A program made the position numbers and the translations under genes. The notes under the pieces were generated by a model. The model had not been told where the DNA came from. It saw only the letters and a program-made list of their open reading frames with translations, and made no database searches. Positions 14,773 to 23,620 of a stretch of DNA of 42,519 nt are shown here, one piece after another (positions within the stretch are counted from its first letter, which is position 1; each line of letters begins with the position of its first letter). This DNA is from UBA10210 sp964408425 (lineage in GTDB: Archaea; Micrarchaeota; Micrarchaeia; Norongarragalinales; Norongarragalinaceae), in contig CAYOZI010000007.1 in the NCBI GenBank assembly GCA_964408425.1, forward strand, positions 1 to 42,519. Reading direction: 5' to 3'.

Positions 14773-16752
14773 TTAAAGCAAGAGCAGGGAATTCGCTACA
14801 ATCGCCCCTGCGAAAACCAGGGAAACCGTATTCACTACCTTAATCAACGCGTTTAACGACGGACCGGCAGTGTCCTTAAAGGGGTCTCCGACAGTATCCC
14901 CGACTACCGCAGCCTTGTGCGCGTCGCTTCCCTTTCCTCCAAAGTTTCCTTCCTCAATATACTTTTTCGCATTATCCCACGCTGCTCCGCCCGTAGCCAT
15001 GAATACCGCCAGCAGGAAACCGGATGCGATTACTCCGGCTAACAATCCGCCCAGCGCCTGGGCTCCGAACAGGAACCCTACGAGCAAAGGCGTCAATACC
15101 GCCATTGCCCCGGGCACCATCAGTTCCTTCAGCGCCCCGCTTGTTGCTATATCCACGGCTTTAGCATAATCGGGCTTTCCTTTTCCGCTCATCAATCCCT
15201 TGATCTGGCGGAATTGCCTTCTTACCTCTTCAACAATCTGGAATGCCGTCCTTCCGACTGCCTTCATGAGGAAGGAAGAGAAGAGGAAGGGCATCAACGC
15301 TCCGATGAACAGCCCTATGACTACAGCGGGATCCAACAGGTTTATTCCCGTTAATCCCGTTGCTTGGGCGAAAGCCGCGAACAACGCTAATGCGCCAAGC
15401 GCCGCTCCTGCGATTGCAAAACCTTTCGTAGTCGCTTTAGTAGTGTTGCCCACCGCATCGAGAGGATCGGTTACGCGCCTTACGCTCGAAGGCATGCCGC
15501 TCATTTCCGCTATTCCGCCGGCATTGTCGGTAATCGGCCCGTAAGCGTCGAGAGTGATGATTATTCCCGTAAGAGAAAGCATGGCTGTCGCAGCCAAGGC
15601 GATGTTGTACACTCCGAGCGTGGTGTTTCCTCCTGCCAGGGAGTAAGAGAAAGCGATGGCGCCTACGATCACCAAAGCAGGCAAGGCGGTGCTTTCCAAC
15701 CCGACCGCCAGCCCTTGAATCAAGTTAGTTCCGGCACCTGTTTTGGCTGCAGTTGCTATCTCCTTTACGGGCCCGTATTCCTTCGCAGTATAATATTCCG
15801 TAATCAGCCCGATGAGGATGGTCGCAACGACTCCGGTCAGCGCGGCGTAGAAAAGCATTGGGTTGGATTGGGTGAAAAACCAAAATCCGGCTATCGCGAG
15901 AATGGACGTGGCAATAACTCCCTTGTATAAAGCGTGCATGATGTTCTTGCTCTTGCCTACGGAGATGAACCAGACGCCTATTGCAGATGCTATCGCCCCA
16001 ACGGCTCCGACGAGCAAGGGAAGCAGAACGTAAGGCTGGCCGAGCGTTACCCCGAGCAGCATGGATGCGATTATCGTAACCGCAAAAGATTCGAATAAAT
16101 CCGCCGCCATTCCGGCGCAATCGCCGACATTATCCCCGACGTTGTCGGCAATTACCGCAGGATTCCTGGGGTCGTCTTCCGGAATTCCTTTTTCTATTTT
16201 TCCAACCAAATCCGCGCCCACGTCGGCGGCTTTAGTGTATATCCCTCCGCCTACCCTTGCGAACAAGGACATTAGCGAAGCTCCGAAACCGAATCCCACG
16301 AGAACAGCCAGGTCTTGGTACAACGTGTATATTCCCGCAACCCCCAACAGCCCTAATCCTACGAGAGTCAGTCCGGTTACGCTTCCTCCTTTCACGGCTA
16401 CATTCAACGCTTCCCCGAGCCCTTTTTCGGCTGCTTGGGCGGTGCGCACGTTTGCCCTTACACTGACCATCATTCCCACGTATCCAGCCAGAGCTGAAGT
16501 TACCACTCCGGCGAGAAAAGCTATTGCCGTGCTCCAGCCGGCAAACCAGCCGATCAACGCGAATAGAACAACCACGAACAGAACCAGGGTTTTGTACTGC
16601 CTGAATAGATACGCTTGAGCCCCTTCCTGGATGGCTGCGGCGATTTCCTGCATTTTCCTATTTCCAGCCGGCTGCTTCAAAACCCACGTTATGAGATAAA
16701 ACGCCACCAGCAAAACGATTATTCCAGCGCCAAAAGCGTATTCTAACACCAT
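14773..16752 (-). CDS. hppA: Membrane-bound proton-pumping pyrophosphatase, K+-independent type
   Basis: The 659-residue protein, with about 15-16 membrane helices, couples pyrophosphate hydrolysis to ion pumping. The hydrolytic centre is intact: DVGADLVGKIEKGIPEDDPR (177-196) followed by NPAVIADNVGDNVGDCAGMA (197-216), TDNAGGIAEM near 408-417, and the C-terminal segment with VGDTVGDPFKDTAGPSLN. GNTTKA at 435-440 has Lys439 where K+-dependent enzymes have Ala, which marks the K+-independent H+-pumping class. The enzyme recovers energy from PPi made in biosynthesis and adds to the gradient used by the ATP synthase and antiporter encoded nearby. GGGGTGGTGA precedes the ATG, and a divergent promoter is shared with pyrF. 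Confidence 0.95.
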   Translation of the reverse strand: MVLEYAFGAGIIVLLVAFYLITWVLKQPAGNRKMQEIAAAIQEGAQAYLFRQYKTLVLFVVVLFALIGWFAGWSTAIAFLAGVVTSALAGYVGMMVSVRANVRTAQAAEKGLGEALNVAVKGGSVTGLTLVGLGLLGVAGIYTLYQDLAVLVGFGFGASLMSLFARVGGGIYTKAADVGADLVGKIEKGIPEDDPRNPAVIADNVGDNVGDCAGMAADLFESFAVTIIASMLLGVTLGQPYVLLPLLVGAVGAIASAIGVWFISVGKSKNIMHALYKGVIATSILAIAGFWFFTQSNPMLFYAALTGVVATILIGLITEYYTAKEYGPVKEIATAAKTGAGTNLIQGLAVGLESTALPALVIVGAIAFSYSLAGGNTTLGVYNIALAATAMLSLTGIIITLDAYGPITDNAGGIAEMSGMPSSVRRVTDPLDAVGNTTKATTKGFAIAGAALGALALFAAFAQATGLTGINLLDPAVVIGLFIGALMPFLFSSFLMKAVGRTAFQIVEEVRRQFRQIKGLMSGKGKPDYAKAVDIATSGALKELMVPGAMAVLTPLLVGFLFGAQALGGLLAGVIASGFLLAVFMATGGAAWDNAKKYIEEGNFGGKGSDAHKAAVVGDTVGDPFKDTAGPSLNALIKVVNTVSLVFAGAIVANSLLLL

Positions 16753-16796
16753 GCTTCACCACCCCAAGGACTGACAAAATCGGTTGTAAGAAAAGA

Positions 16797-16824
16797 ATAT
16801 TATAACCCAAAGTCTTTTTTAAAG
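16797..16824. promoter_or_regulatory. Divergent TATA boxes of hppA and pyrF
   Basis: On the - strand GTTATAATAT (16797-16806) lies 45-54 nt before the hppA start, leaving a leader of about 20 nt that holds its ribosome binding site. On the + strand CTTTTTTAAAG (16814-16824) lies about 26 nt before the pyrF ATG. The two boxes are 8 nt apart, so the units may compete or be co-regulated. Confidence 0.5.
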
Positions 16825-16844
16825 TTGAGTGGAGAGGGTGGAAA

Positions 16845-17696
16845 ATGAATTTTGCCGACCAGCTTGTTAAAGAAATAGAAACCAAGGACTCGAGAGTATG
16901 CGTGGGTTTGGACAGCGATTTCGCCAAACTTCCGAAAGAATATTCGGATTGGGCGGACAAGGCTGAAGCTGTTTTTGATTTCAACAAGAATATAATCGAC
17001 TCGGTGAAGGAAGATTGCGTAATCGTAAAGCCGAACCTCGCGTTTTACCTGTCTCTGGGGGACGACGGGTGGAAAGCATTGAAGAAAACCATCGGGCACG
17101 CGAAAACCGAAGGGCTGTTGACCATCGTCGATTGCAAGGCAAATGACATAGGGAATACGGCTGAAGCTTATGCTCGTGCGTTTTTCGACGATTTGGAAGC
17201 CGACGCGATTACGGTCAACCCGTTGCTAGGGACGGATTCAGTAATGCCTTTCTTGAAATACTGCGCTAAGGATAAGGGAATATTCGTTTTGGCGAGGACT
17301 TCAAACGCTTCTGCCAACGAGCTTCAGGATTTGAAGGCAGGCGAGAGGGAAAACGTGAGCGCGGAAATAGCGAAGAAAATCGCAGGGTGGGGAGAGTACG
17401 GATTGGGGGAGAAGGGTTATTCGAGCGTTGGAGCCGTGGTAGGGGCGACGTTTCCGGAAGAAGCCAAGAAATTGAGGAGGATAATGCCCAAGCAATTCTT
17501 TCTGGTTCCCGGTTACGGAGCCCAGGGGGCTGACGCGAAGGCCATTTCCAGCTTCTTCAACAAAAACGGGCTGGGTGCAATAGTCAATTCTTCGCGGGGA
17601 ATAATTTTCGCTTCGGGCGGAAAGGATTTCGCGGAAAAGGCGGGAAGCGAAGCGGCGAAGATGAAGAGGGAAATCAACAAAGCGATTGGAGTTTGA
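16845..17696 (+). CDS. pyrF: Orotidine 5'-phosphate decarboxylase, type 2
   Basis: The 283-residue protein makes UMP from OMP, the last step of de novo pyrimidine synthesis. Recognisable elements are VCVGLDSDFAKLP (18-30, substrate Asp), FDFNKNIID, KPNLAFYL, and the catalytic Asp-Lys-Asp array in VDCKANDIGNTAEAYA (Asp96, Lys98, Asp101). VPGYGAQGAD and NSSRGIIFAS form the phosphate-binding loops. The length and the DIGNTAEAYA form place it in the longer type 2 subfamily instead of the roughly 215-residue type common in archaea. The promoter faces that of hppA. Its end overlaps the longest reading of the next gene. Confidence 0.92.
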   Translation: MNFADQLVKEIETKDSRVCVGLDSDFAKLPKEYSDWADKAEAVFDFNKNIIDSVKEDCVIVKPNLAFYLSLGDDGWKALKKTIGHAKTEGLLTIVDCKANDIGNTAEAYARAFFDDLEADAITVNPLLGTDSVMPFLKYCAKDKGIFVLARTSNASANELQDLKAGERENVSAEIAKKIAGWGEYGLGEKGYSSVGAVVGATFPEEAKKLRRIMPKQFFLVPGYGAQGADAKAISSFFNKNGLGAIVNSSRGIIFASGGKDFAEKAGSEAAKMKREINKAIGV

Positions 17697-17727
17697 CCTG
17701 CCCTTGAACTTTTTCAAGCGAAAGCCT

Positions 17728-18582
17728 ATGGAAATCCGATTCCTTAGCGTGCGAAAGGCCGAATCTAGAAATCCAGTCTGGGATGTCAGGGAATCAGACT
17801 TGGTTCTCCGACAAGATTCAGTTCCACTCGACGATAAATTGGGAATAAAGCTTGAAAAGGCTGGAATCAAGCGTGGGAGCAAAATACTAGTTTTTGCAGG
17901 GTGTTACGGGGATTGGGCTGATGCCCTTGCCAAGCATCACGACGTGAGTTATACGGACCTTTCCAAATCGATGAGCGAATACGTCCGGCGTCGTTTTCCG
18001 CACCTAAGGCAGATTTCAGGCAGAAATGCCCTATTCACCCCCAGCCTTCCAAACCATTTCGACTACAGCTTTTCTTTTGAACCCATTCCGATGTACTCGG
18101 ATTCCGCCCATCCAGGCTTGCAGTTTGCCTTAGCCGGATCTCTTTTGAACAGGAAGGGGGCTTTTTTGCTGGAATGGCACAGGTATCACGGGGCTAGGGA
18201 CGCGTTCAAATTAGTTCGAGCACTGTATGGAGCAAAACTGAAAATGACCAGCATCGGGATAGATTCGCTGAGGCGCTCAGCAACAGAGAATTCCGGTCCT
18301 CGCATCAAACCGCTTTACCACAGCCTATACGTTCTCCACACCACTCCCTCTGCAAGGAAAAAAGCCGAAATAGACCGGCGGGTGATTATTGAACTGAATA
18401 GGGGGGCTGGAAAGGATTCCGAGGTTGCGCACTTTTCATTCAATGAACTGCATGAAAAACTAGCGAAGCACAATGTTTCAAAAGCTGGATTGCTACAGAG
18501 CCTGAAGCGGATAAACGCGCTCAGCACGATCAGCGGCAACTTCGGAAGCCGCATCACTTCAACGGCGATAATCGAGAGGTAA
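17728..18582 (+). CDS. Methyltransferase-like protein (SAM-binding Rossmann fold)
   Basis: From the ATG at 17728 the product is 284 residues. A TTG at 17686, overlapping pyrF, would add 14. Neither start has a good ribosome binding site, so the start is uncertain. The region near 50-90 has the class I methyltransferase pattern: hydrophobic strand ILVFAGCYGDWADALAKH with a Gly-rich turn, then an acidic position in VSYTDLSKSMSEYV. FDYSFSFEPIPMY and FLLEWHRYHGARDAF would be later strands. The C-terminal 90 residues are helical and basic. The substrate is unknown. Looser codon use than its neighbours hints at, but does not prove, transfer. Confidence 0.6.
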   Translation: MEIRFLSVRKAESRNPVWDVRESDLVLRQDSVPLDDKLGIKLEKAGIKRGSKILVFAGCYGDWADALAKHHDVSYTDLSKSMSEYVRRRFPHLRQISGRNALFTPSLPNHFDYSFSFEPIPMYSDSAHPGLQFALAGSLLNRKGAFLLEWHRYHGARDAFKLVRALYGAKLKMTSIGIDSLRRSATENSGPRIKPLYHSLYVLHTTPSARKKAEIDRRVIIELNRGAGKDSEVAHFSFNELHEKLAKHNVSKAGLLQSLKRINALSTISGNFGSRITSTAIIER

Positions 18583-18587
18583 ACGTT

Positions 18588-19106
18588 ATGCCAAAGAAAA
18601 CAGAGTTTTTGGAGGTTATCGACGAGAACGAGAGGGTAATCGGAATCGCCCCCAGGTCCGAAGTCCACAACAAATCGAGAAAGAAAAAGCTTTTCCACCG
18701 GGAAGCGCACGTCATCGTGATTGACGCAGCGACGGGAAAAATCTGGTGTCAAAAGCGGGCGGCCTGGAAAGACGTTTTTCCGAACAAGTGGGAAGTAGGA
18801 GCCGCTGGAAATTGTCTGCCGGGCGAAACGCCCGAGCAGACGGCGTTCAGGGAATTGAACGAGGAATTGCATTTGAAGCCGAAAAAACTGTTTTTCCTCG
18901 AGAAATACGTGCTGAAAAATCCGTACGAAAAGCTGCTGGCGTACTTGTACTGGTTTAAAACCACCGGCAAAGCAAGGAAAAGCAGCGAGGCGGCTGCGAT
19001 AAAACTATTGATGCCGAAAGAATTTGGAATGTTAATCCGCCGGGGAATGGTAACTTCCGACGCGGCGAAAAACTTCAGGATCGGAAGAAAGAAAAAGTTG
19101 TTTTAA
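18588..19106 (+). CDS. NUDIX hydrolase of the IDI/YfcD-like group
   Basis: The 172-residue protein begins with FLEVIDENERVIGIAPRSEVH and continues FHREAHVIVIDAATGKIWCQKR, the layout of isopentenyl-diphosphate isomerase-like NUDIX proteins. The NUDIX box runs from about 80 to 102 (GNCLPGE, seven residues, then RELNEELHL) and keeps the metal-binding Glu residues, but the usual Gly near its end is His. Isomerase-specific Cys and Glu residues cannot be confirmed, so a nucleotide- or isoprenoid-diphosphate hydrolase is the safer call. It follows the methyltransferase-like gene by 5 nt and converges on atpD with a 4-nt overlap. Confidence 0.8.
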   Translation: MPKKTEFLEVIDENERVIGIAPRSEVHNKSRKKKLFHREAHVIVIDAATGKIWCQKRAAWKDVFPNKWEVGAAGNCLPGETPEQTAFRELNEELHLKPKKLFFLEKYVLKNPYEKLLAYLYWFKTTGKARKSSEAAAIKLLMPKEFGMLIRRGMVTSDAAKNFRIGRKKKLF

Positions 19107-19756
19107 GAGGCGTTTTCCTCTTCTTCCCTTTTCTTGGAAAGCCGTTTTTTCGTCACTTTCAACCCGACGAATAATTCGTTCTCCAGCTGGCTCAAGTGCT
19201 GCGAAATGTCCTTGATGGTCTGCTTCATGTCAGGCTGGATGTTGAACTCCAAAGCATTTACCCGCCGGTTCGTCTTCTCGATTTCCTTCAACAGCCTTTT
19301 GAGAGCGGCTTCCGTCTCCGCAAGCGTTATCACGTATTCAACCGCCAGTTCGAAATCCGAAACCGCATCGTCAAACTTGGCGGTCGAGCCTACGATCGGA
19401 TAGCCGCGCTCTTCAAGAGTCCGGTGTACGAAAACCCCTTCGATAGCGGGAATGTGCACTCCCATGATGTTCTTGGCGGAAACTTCGATTTGCGGAACTC
19501 TTTGTGAAGATAGCGCAGCCGTTTGAAGGAAAACCATGCCGTGAAACGCTTCGGCGACGGCCAGGCTTTTGTACGCCTTCAAAACCTGGTTGTCCAACTG
19601 CGTCCTCAAATCCTGGGCTTGGCGGATTATGGAGAAAAATTCCAGAACCAGCGCATCCCTCTTTTGCTTCAAGATCGTGTGGCCTTTCTGCGCCAGCGTA
19701 AGCTTTTGCTTCGTATTCAGCAATTCCATTCTCGTGGGCCGAATTCCTTCCTTCAT
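19103..19756 (-). CDS. atpD: A-type ATP synthase subunit D
   Basis: This 217-residue subunit forms the central rotor stalk with F. It shows the subunit D N-terminus IRPTRMELLNTKQKLTLAQKGH followed by a long coiled coil (LLKQKRDALVLEFF type) and a returning C-terminal helix (ALEFNIQPDMKQTIKDISQHL). The ATG at 19756 is chosen over an in-frame TTG at 19774, since the latter lies inside the preceding gene, and GAAGGG precedes the ATG. It is the last gene of the operon and is separated from atpB by the 115-residue gene. Its stop overlaps that of the convergent NUDIX gene by 4 nt. Confidence 0.9.
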   Translation of the reverse strand: MKEGIRPTRMELLNTKQKLTLAQKGHTILKQKRDALVLEFFSIIRQAQDLRTQLDNQVLKAYKSLAVAEAFHGMVFLQTAALSSQRVPQIEVSAKNIMGVHIPAIEGVFVHRTLEERGYPIVGSTAKFDDAVSDFELAVEYVITLAETEAALKRLLKEIEKTNRRVNALEFNIQPDMKQTIKDISQHLSQLENELFVGLKVTKKRLSKKREEEENAS

Positions 19757-19760
19757 GTGC

Positions 19761-20108
19761 TTATTTCCCTTCAAACCGGCTGAAGTCCAAGTCGTTCCCG
19801 CCGTAAACCGATTGCAGCGCTTCCTTCATCCTTCTTTTGATTATTTCCTGCACTTCGTCGTGCGAGAGAGTCCTGCCTTTCTCCCGTTGTTTTTCCTCGA
19901 CGTGATGCGCGACCCACGACAGGGCCTGCCGCCTTTCCTTTACCGAAAGCACGCCTGCAAACCTGTTGCTTACCCCCAAGTCGATCTCGTCAATCAGCTT
20001 TTTGTGAGGCCCTAGAATGAATTTAACCGCGTCTTCCCGGTGTTTGAACTCACGCGGCTCGTTGTAAGAGCCCGTCAAATACTCCCCCAAGGGCGGTGCA
20101 GAGTTCAA
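19761..20108 (-). CDS. Unrecognised 115-residue gene inserted between atpB and atpD
   Basis: The product is soluble, charged and helical, with HREDAVKFILGPHKKLIDEI (about 22-41), VKERRQALSWVAHHVEEKQR (about 56-75) and a C-terminal helix with DEVQEIIKRRMKEALQSVY. I recognise no family. The start is a TTG at 20108 with AAGGTGAAGG about 9 nt upstream, and the stop lies 4 nt before the atpD ATG, so it is tightly built into the operon. The canonical archaeal order has atpB directly followed by atpD. An accessory or assembly factor, an extra stalk component, or an unrelated passenger are all possible. Confidence 0.7.
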   Translation of the reverse strand: MNSAPPLGEYLTGSYNEPREFKHREDAVKFILGPHKKLIDEIDLGVSNRFAGVLSVKERRQALSWVAHHVEEKQREKGRTLSHDEVQEIIKRRMKEALQSVYGGNDLDFSRFEGK

Positions 20109-20127
20109 GAGTTTTCCTTCACCTTTT

Positions 20128-21507
20128 TTACTTTCTGTACTTCCTCCCGTACTTCGCTATCTGTTCGGGCTTGACTCTCTTCAACTCCGTCTCCGGAATT
20201 CCCGAAAGCAAATCCCAACCCAGTTCGAGGGACTGTTCGATAGTGCGGTTTTCGTGCAAACCTTGTCTCACAAACCGCTTTTCAAACGCGTCCGCGAATG
20301 CCAGGAACTTTTTATCGCGTTCGGTCAAAGCCTCTTCGCCGACGACCGCCACGAGGTTTCGCAAATCCCTGCCTTCCGCATAACCTGCGTAAAGCTGGTT
20401 TGAAACCCCCGAATGGTCTTCTCTCGTATGCCCTTCGCCTATCCCGAGGTTCATCAATCTGGAAAGAGAAGGAAGAACGTCGACGTTCGGGTAGATATTC
20501 TTGCGATGCAAGTCCCTGCTCAACACGATCTGGCCTTCCGTAATATAACCCGTCAAATCGGGAATCGGATGCGTAATATCCTCTTCAGGCATCGTGAGAA
20601 TGGGAATTTGCGTTACGGTTCCCTTCTTTCCGTGAACAGTTCCAGCCCTTTCGTAAATGGACGCCAAATCCGTATACATGTAACCCGGATAACCTCTCCT
20701 TCCGGGAACTTCCTGCCTTGCGGCGGAAATTTCCCTCAGAGCATCGGCATAGTTCGTCATGTCCGTCAGAATGACTAGCACTTGCATGTCCTTTTCGAAC
20801 GCCAGATATTCAGCGGTCGTCAACGCCAACCTCGGGGTGATAATTCTTTCAATGCTCGGATCGTTCGCAAGATTCAAGAACAAAACCGCTCTTTCCAACG
20901 CACCCGTCTTCTCGAAATCTCGCATGAAGAACTGGGCTTCCGCATTCGTAATACCCATTGCCGCGAACACGACGACGAAAGCCTCTTCCTTGCCCAAAAC
21001 CGTAGCCTGTCGGGCGATTTGAACAGCGATATCGTTGTGAGGCAGTCCTGCGGTTGAAAACAACGGAAGCTTCTGCCCCCTCACAAGCGTATTCAGGGCG
21101 TCGATCGTTGAAATTCCGGTTTGAATGAAATCGTGGGGCTCCTGGCGGGAGTAAGGATTGATGGCAGCGCCGGTAATGTCCACCTTTTCCTTTGAAAGAA
21201 TCGGAGGGCCGTTGTCGATGGGGTCTCCGCTTCCGTCGAACACCCTTCCGAGCATTTCCCCGCTCACGGGAATTCTCAACGTCTCCCCGCTGAAGCGGAT
21301 TCTCGTCATTTTCGTGTCCAAACCGCTCGTAACGCCGAATACCTGTACGGCTGCAAGGCCTTTTGAAGATTCGAGAACCTGCCCCCTTTTTCTCTCTCCG
21401 TTGGGAAGGATTATCTCGACCGTTTCGTTGTAAGCCGCATCCTCAACCCCTTCCACGAAAACGATTGGACCGAAAACCTCGCGAACGGTTTGGTATTCTT
21501 TTATCAT
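20128..21507 (-). CDS. atpB: A-type ATP synthase subunit B (non-catalytic)
   Basis: This 459-residue subunit alternates with A in the hexameric head and binds nucleotide without hydrolysing it. Typical stretches are YQTVREVFGPIVFVEGV, MLGRVFDGSGDPIDNGP, INPYSRQEPHDFIQTGIS, PLFSTAGLPHNDIAVQIARQ (a degenerate P-loop, as expected for B) and VLVILTDMTNYADALREIS. It ends RVKPEQIAKYGRKYRK. ATG 21507 is preferred over a TTG at 21522 because GGTGGTG precedes it. It lies 23 nt after atpA. Confidence 0.95.
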   Translation of the reverse strand: MIKEYQTVREVFGPIVFVEGVEDAAYNETVEIILPNGERKRGQVLESSKGLAAVQVFGVTSGLDTKMTRIRFSGETLRIPVSGEMLGRVFDGSGDPIDNGPPILSKEKVDITGAAINPYSRQEPHDFIQTGISTIDALNTLVRGQKLPLFSTAGLPHNDIAVQIARQATVLGKEEAFVVVFAAMGITNAEAQFFMRDFEKTGALERAVLFLNLANDPSIERIITPRLALTTAEYLAFEKDMQVLVILTDMTNYADALREISAARQEVPGRRGYPGYMYTDLASIYERAGTVHGKKGTVTQIPILTMPEEDITHPIPDLTGYITEGQIVLSRDLHRKNIYPNVDVLPSLSRLMNLGIGEGHTREDHSGVSNQLYAGYAEGRDLRNLVAVVGEEALTERDKKFLAFADAFEKRFVRQGLHENRTIEQSLELGWDLLSGIPETELKRVKPEQIAKYGRKYRK

Positions 21508-21530
21508 TTTCCACACCACCAAAAAAATTT

Positions 21531-23255
21531 TTATTTAGCCAGGCTCCTTTCGAGCGAATGCATTATTTCCGAGCATTTTCTCTCGACTTCCGCGTCTGGC
21601 ACCCTCTTCAACTGCGCTATGCTTTCCTTTTCCTTCACGGAAACGATCTTGTCGAAAGGAATTTCCGCGGCGAGCGCCGCGCTAGCCTTGTCGTAGTAGA
21701 ACAAGATCGTTTTCAGCATGAGAAACTGTTTTTTCAGCGTATTGGAAGCGTCTACCTGGTCGAACGCGAATTGCTGGAGGAAATCTTCGCGAATCATTTT
21801 CGTCGCGTCGAGAACCAGCCTTTCCTTTTCAGGCAACGCGTCCGGCCCGATCAATTGAACAATATTCTGCAATTCCGCTTCCTTTTGCAGCAGTTCCATC
21901 GCCCTTCCCCTCAACACGGAGAATTCGGGCGAAACGTTTTTGGAATACCATTCTTCCAGGTAAGGTTGGTATAACGAATAGGATTTCAGCCAGTTGATTG
22001 CCGGGTAGTGCCTTCTCCTTGCGAGCGAAGAGTCCAAAGCCCAGAAGGCTTTCGTTATCCTCAGCGTTCCTTGCGATACGGGTTCGCTTATATCGCCGCC
22101 GGGCGGGGATACGGCACCCACGATGCTGACGCTCCCTTCCCTTGCTTTTGAGGAGATGCAGTCTACTCTTCCGGAGCGTTCGTAAAACTCGGCGAGTTTT
22201 CTGGACAAGTAAGCGGGATATCCTTCTTCTCCCGGCATTTCTTCCAGCCTTCCGGCGATTTCCCTCAGCGCTTCCGCCCAGCGGGATGTTGAATCTGCCA
22301 TTAATGCGACGTTGAAACCCATGTCGCGGAAATACTCCGCAATGGTTATTCCCGTGTAAATGCTCGCCTCGCGAGCGGCGACGGGCATGTTTGACGTGTT
22401 GGCTATCAACACAGTCCGTTCCATCAACGGCTTTCCGGTGCGAGGGTCTTCGAGCTTGGGGAATTGAGTCAAAACTTCGGTCATCTCATTCCCTCTCTCT
22501 CCGCAGCCTATGTAAACGATTATGTCCGCATGGCAGAATTTGGCGAGTGACTGCTGGGTGATTGTTTTTCCCGTTCCGAATCCTCCGGGAATGGCCGCAG
22601 CGCCTCCTTTTGCAATGGGGAAGAAAACGTCGAGAATCCTTTGTCCCGTGACTAGCGGCTCGTCGAAAGGCTTTTTCACTTTGAACGGGCGCGGAACCCT
22701 CACAGGCCAGTTTTGGCGCATTCTGATTTTCTTTCCGCCCACTATTGCAACGGTCTCTTCGACGTTGTACTTTCCGCTCTTGATTTCCCCTATTTTTCCC
22801 TCTACTCCGTTCGGAACGAGGATTTTGTGAACGATGTTTTTTTCCCTTACTTCGCCCAAAACGTCTCCCGCTTTTACGGAATCCCCGGTTTTCACGATAG
22901 GGGCGAAATCCCACTTTGCGTTTTTATCCAACGCCGAAACGTTAACCCCGCGCGTGATGAATATGCCCGTTTGCTTTCTTATCTCGACGAGCGGGCGCTG
23001 GGTACCGTCGAAAATCCCGCTCAACAATCCGGGCCCCAATTCCACTTCTAGCGGAGCGCACGTTCCCTCGACCTTGTCGCCCGGCTTCAATCCCGACGTG
23101 TCTTCGTAAACCTGGATGGATGCAGTGTCGCCTTTCAGTGCGATTATTTCGCCCATGAGCTCTTGTTTTCCTACCTTTACCACTTCGTTGATCTGCCGGC
23201 CTCTCATTCCGCTGGCTATGATCAAAGGACCCGAAATTTTTGCTAATTCGCCCAT
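21531..23255 (-). CDS. atpA: A-type ATP synthase catalytic subunit A
   Basis: The 574-residue catalytic subunit has the extra non-homologous region typical of A/V-type enzymes (about 110-190). The Walker A motif is GGFGTGKT at 224-231, differing at two positions from the usual GPFGSGKT. The catalytic Glu lies in IGCGERGNEMTEVL just downstream, and Walker B is NVALMADSTSRWAEALREIAG. SIVGAVSPPGGDISEPV is the A-subunit signature. The protein is full length and without frameshift. GGTGATTT precedes the ATG. Confidence 0.96.
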   Translation of the reverse strand: MGELAKISGPLIIASGMRGRQINEVVKVGKQELMGEIIALKGDTASIQVYEDTSGLKPGDKVEGTCAPLEVELGPGLLSGIFDGTQRPLVEIRKQTGIFITRGVNVSALDKNAKWDFAPIVKTGDSVKAGDVLGEVREKNIVHKILVPNGVEGKIGEIKSGKYNVEETVAIVGGKKIRMRQNWPVRVPRPFKVKKPFDEPLVTGQRILDVFFPIAKGGAAAIPGGFGTGKTITQQSLAKFCHADIIVYIGCGERGNEMTEVLTQFPKLEDPRTGKPLMERTVLIANTSNMPVAAREASIYTGITIAEYFRDMGFNVALMADSTSRWAEALREIAGRLEEMPGEEGYPAYLSRKLAEFYERSGRVDCISSKAREGSVSIVGAVSPPGGDISEPVSQGTLRITKAFWALDSSLARRRHYPAINWLKSYSLYQPYLEEWYSKNVSPEFSVLRGRAMELLQKEAELQNIVQLIGPDALPEKERLVLDATKMIREDFLQQFAFDQVDASNTLKKQFLMLKTILFYYDKASAALAAEIPFDKIVSVKEKESIAQLKRVPDAEVERKCSEIMHSLERSLAK

Positions 23256-23284
23256 TTTTCAAATCACCGTTTTAGCTATATGGT

Positions 23285-23605
23285 TTATTTTCCTTTTGAG
23301 CTCAAATCCACGCCTATGGCGCGTTTTACCATCATGCTTATGCTCTCGCCGCTTTCCAGCGCGCCGCTCTTGCCAGGAATGGTTATGACGACGGGCTTGG
23401 TGCTCGCTTCAACGCGGCGTTTTGTTTTAATTGAAAGAAAGGAAACCAAATCCCTATCGAGAACAATCAACCCTACGCTTTCAGCATCCATGAGTTCGTT
23501 GAGCTTCGAATCGGCGTTTTCGCCAGTGCACTCGGAAGTGACGGTTATGCCGGCCAGCTTGAACCCGACGAGCGTTTCCGCAAAACCCACCGCAGCAATC
23601 TCCAT
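23285..23605 (-). CDS. atpF: A-type ATP synthase subunit F
   Basis: This 106-residue Rossmann-like subunit binds the D stalk and modulates rotation. It begins MEIAAVGFAETLVGFKLAGI and contains VGLIVLDRDLVSFL and KPVVITIPGKSGALESGE, which match the family. It lies between atpC (15-nt gap) and atpA (29-nt gap), its normal place. GGGAG precedes the ATG. Confidence 0.92.
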   Translation of the reverse strand: MEIAAVGFAETLVGFKLAGITVTSECTGENADSKLNELMDAESVGLIVLDRDLVSFLSIKTKRRVEASTKPVVITIPGKSGALESGESISMMVKRAIGVDLSSKGK

Positions 23606-23620
23606 TTTTCTCCCTTTTTT

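Noticed and set aside
21363..21974. 203-codon + strand frame across the atpB/atpA junction
   Set aside because: Antisense to two strongly conserved genes, with no start signals; codon bias of the real genes keeps the opposite frame open.
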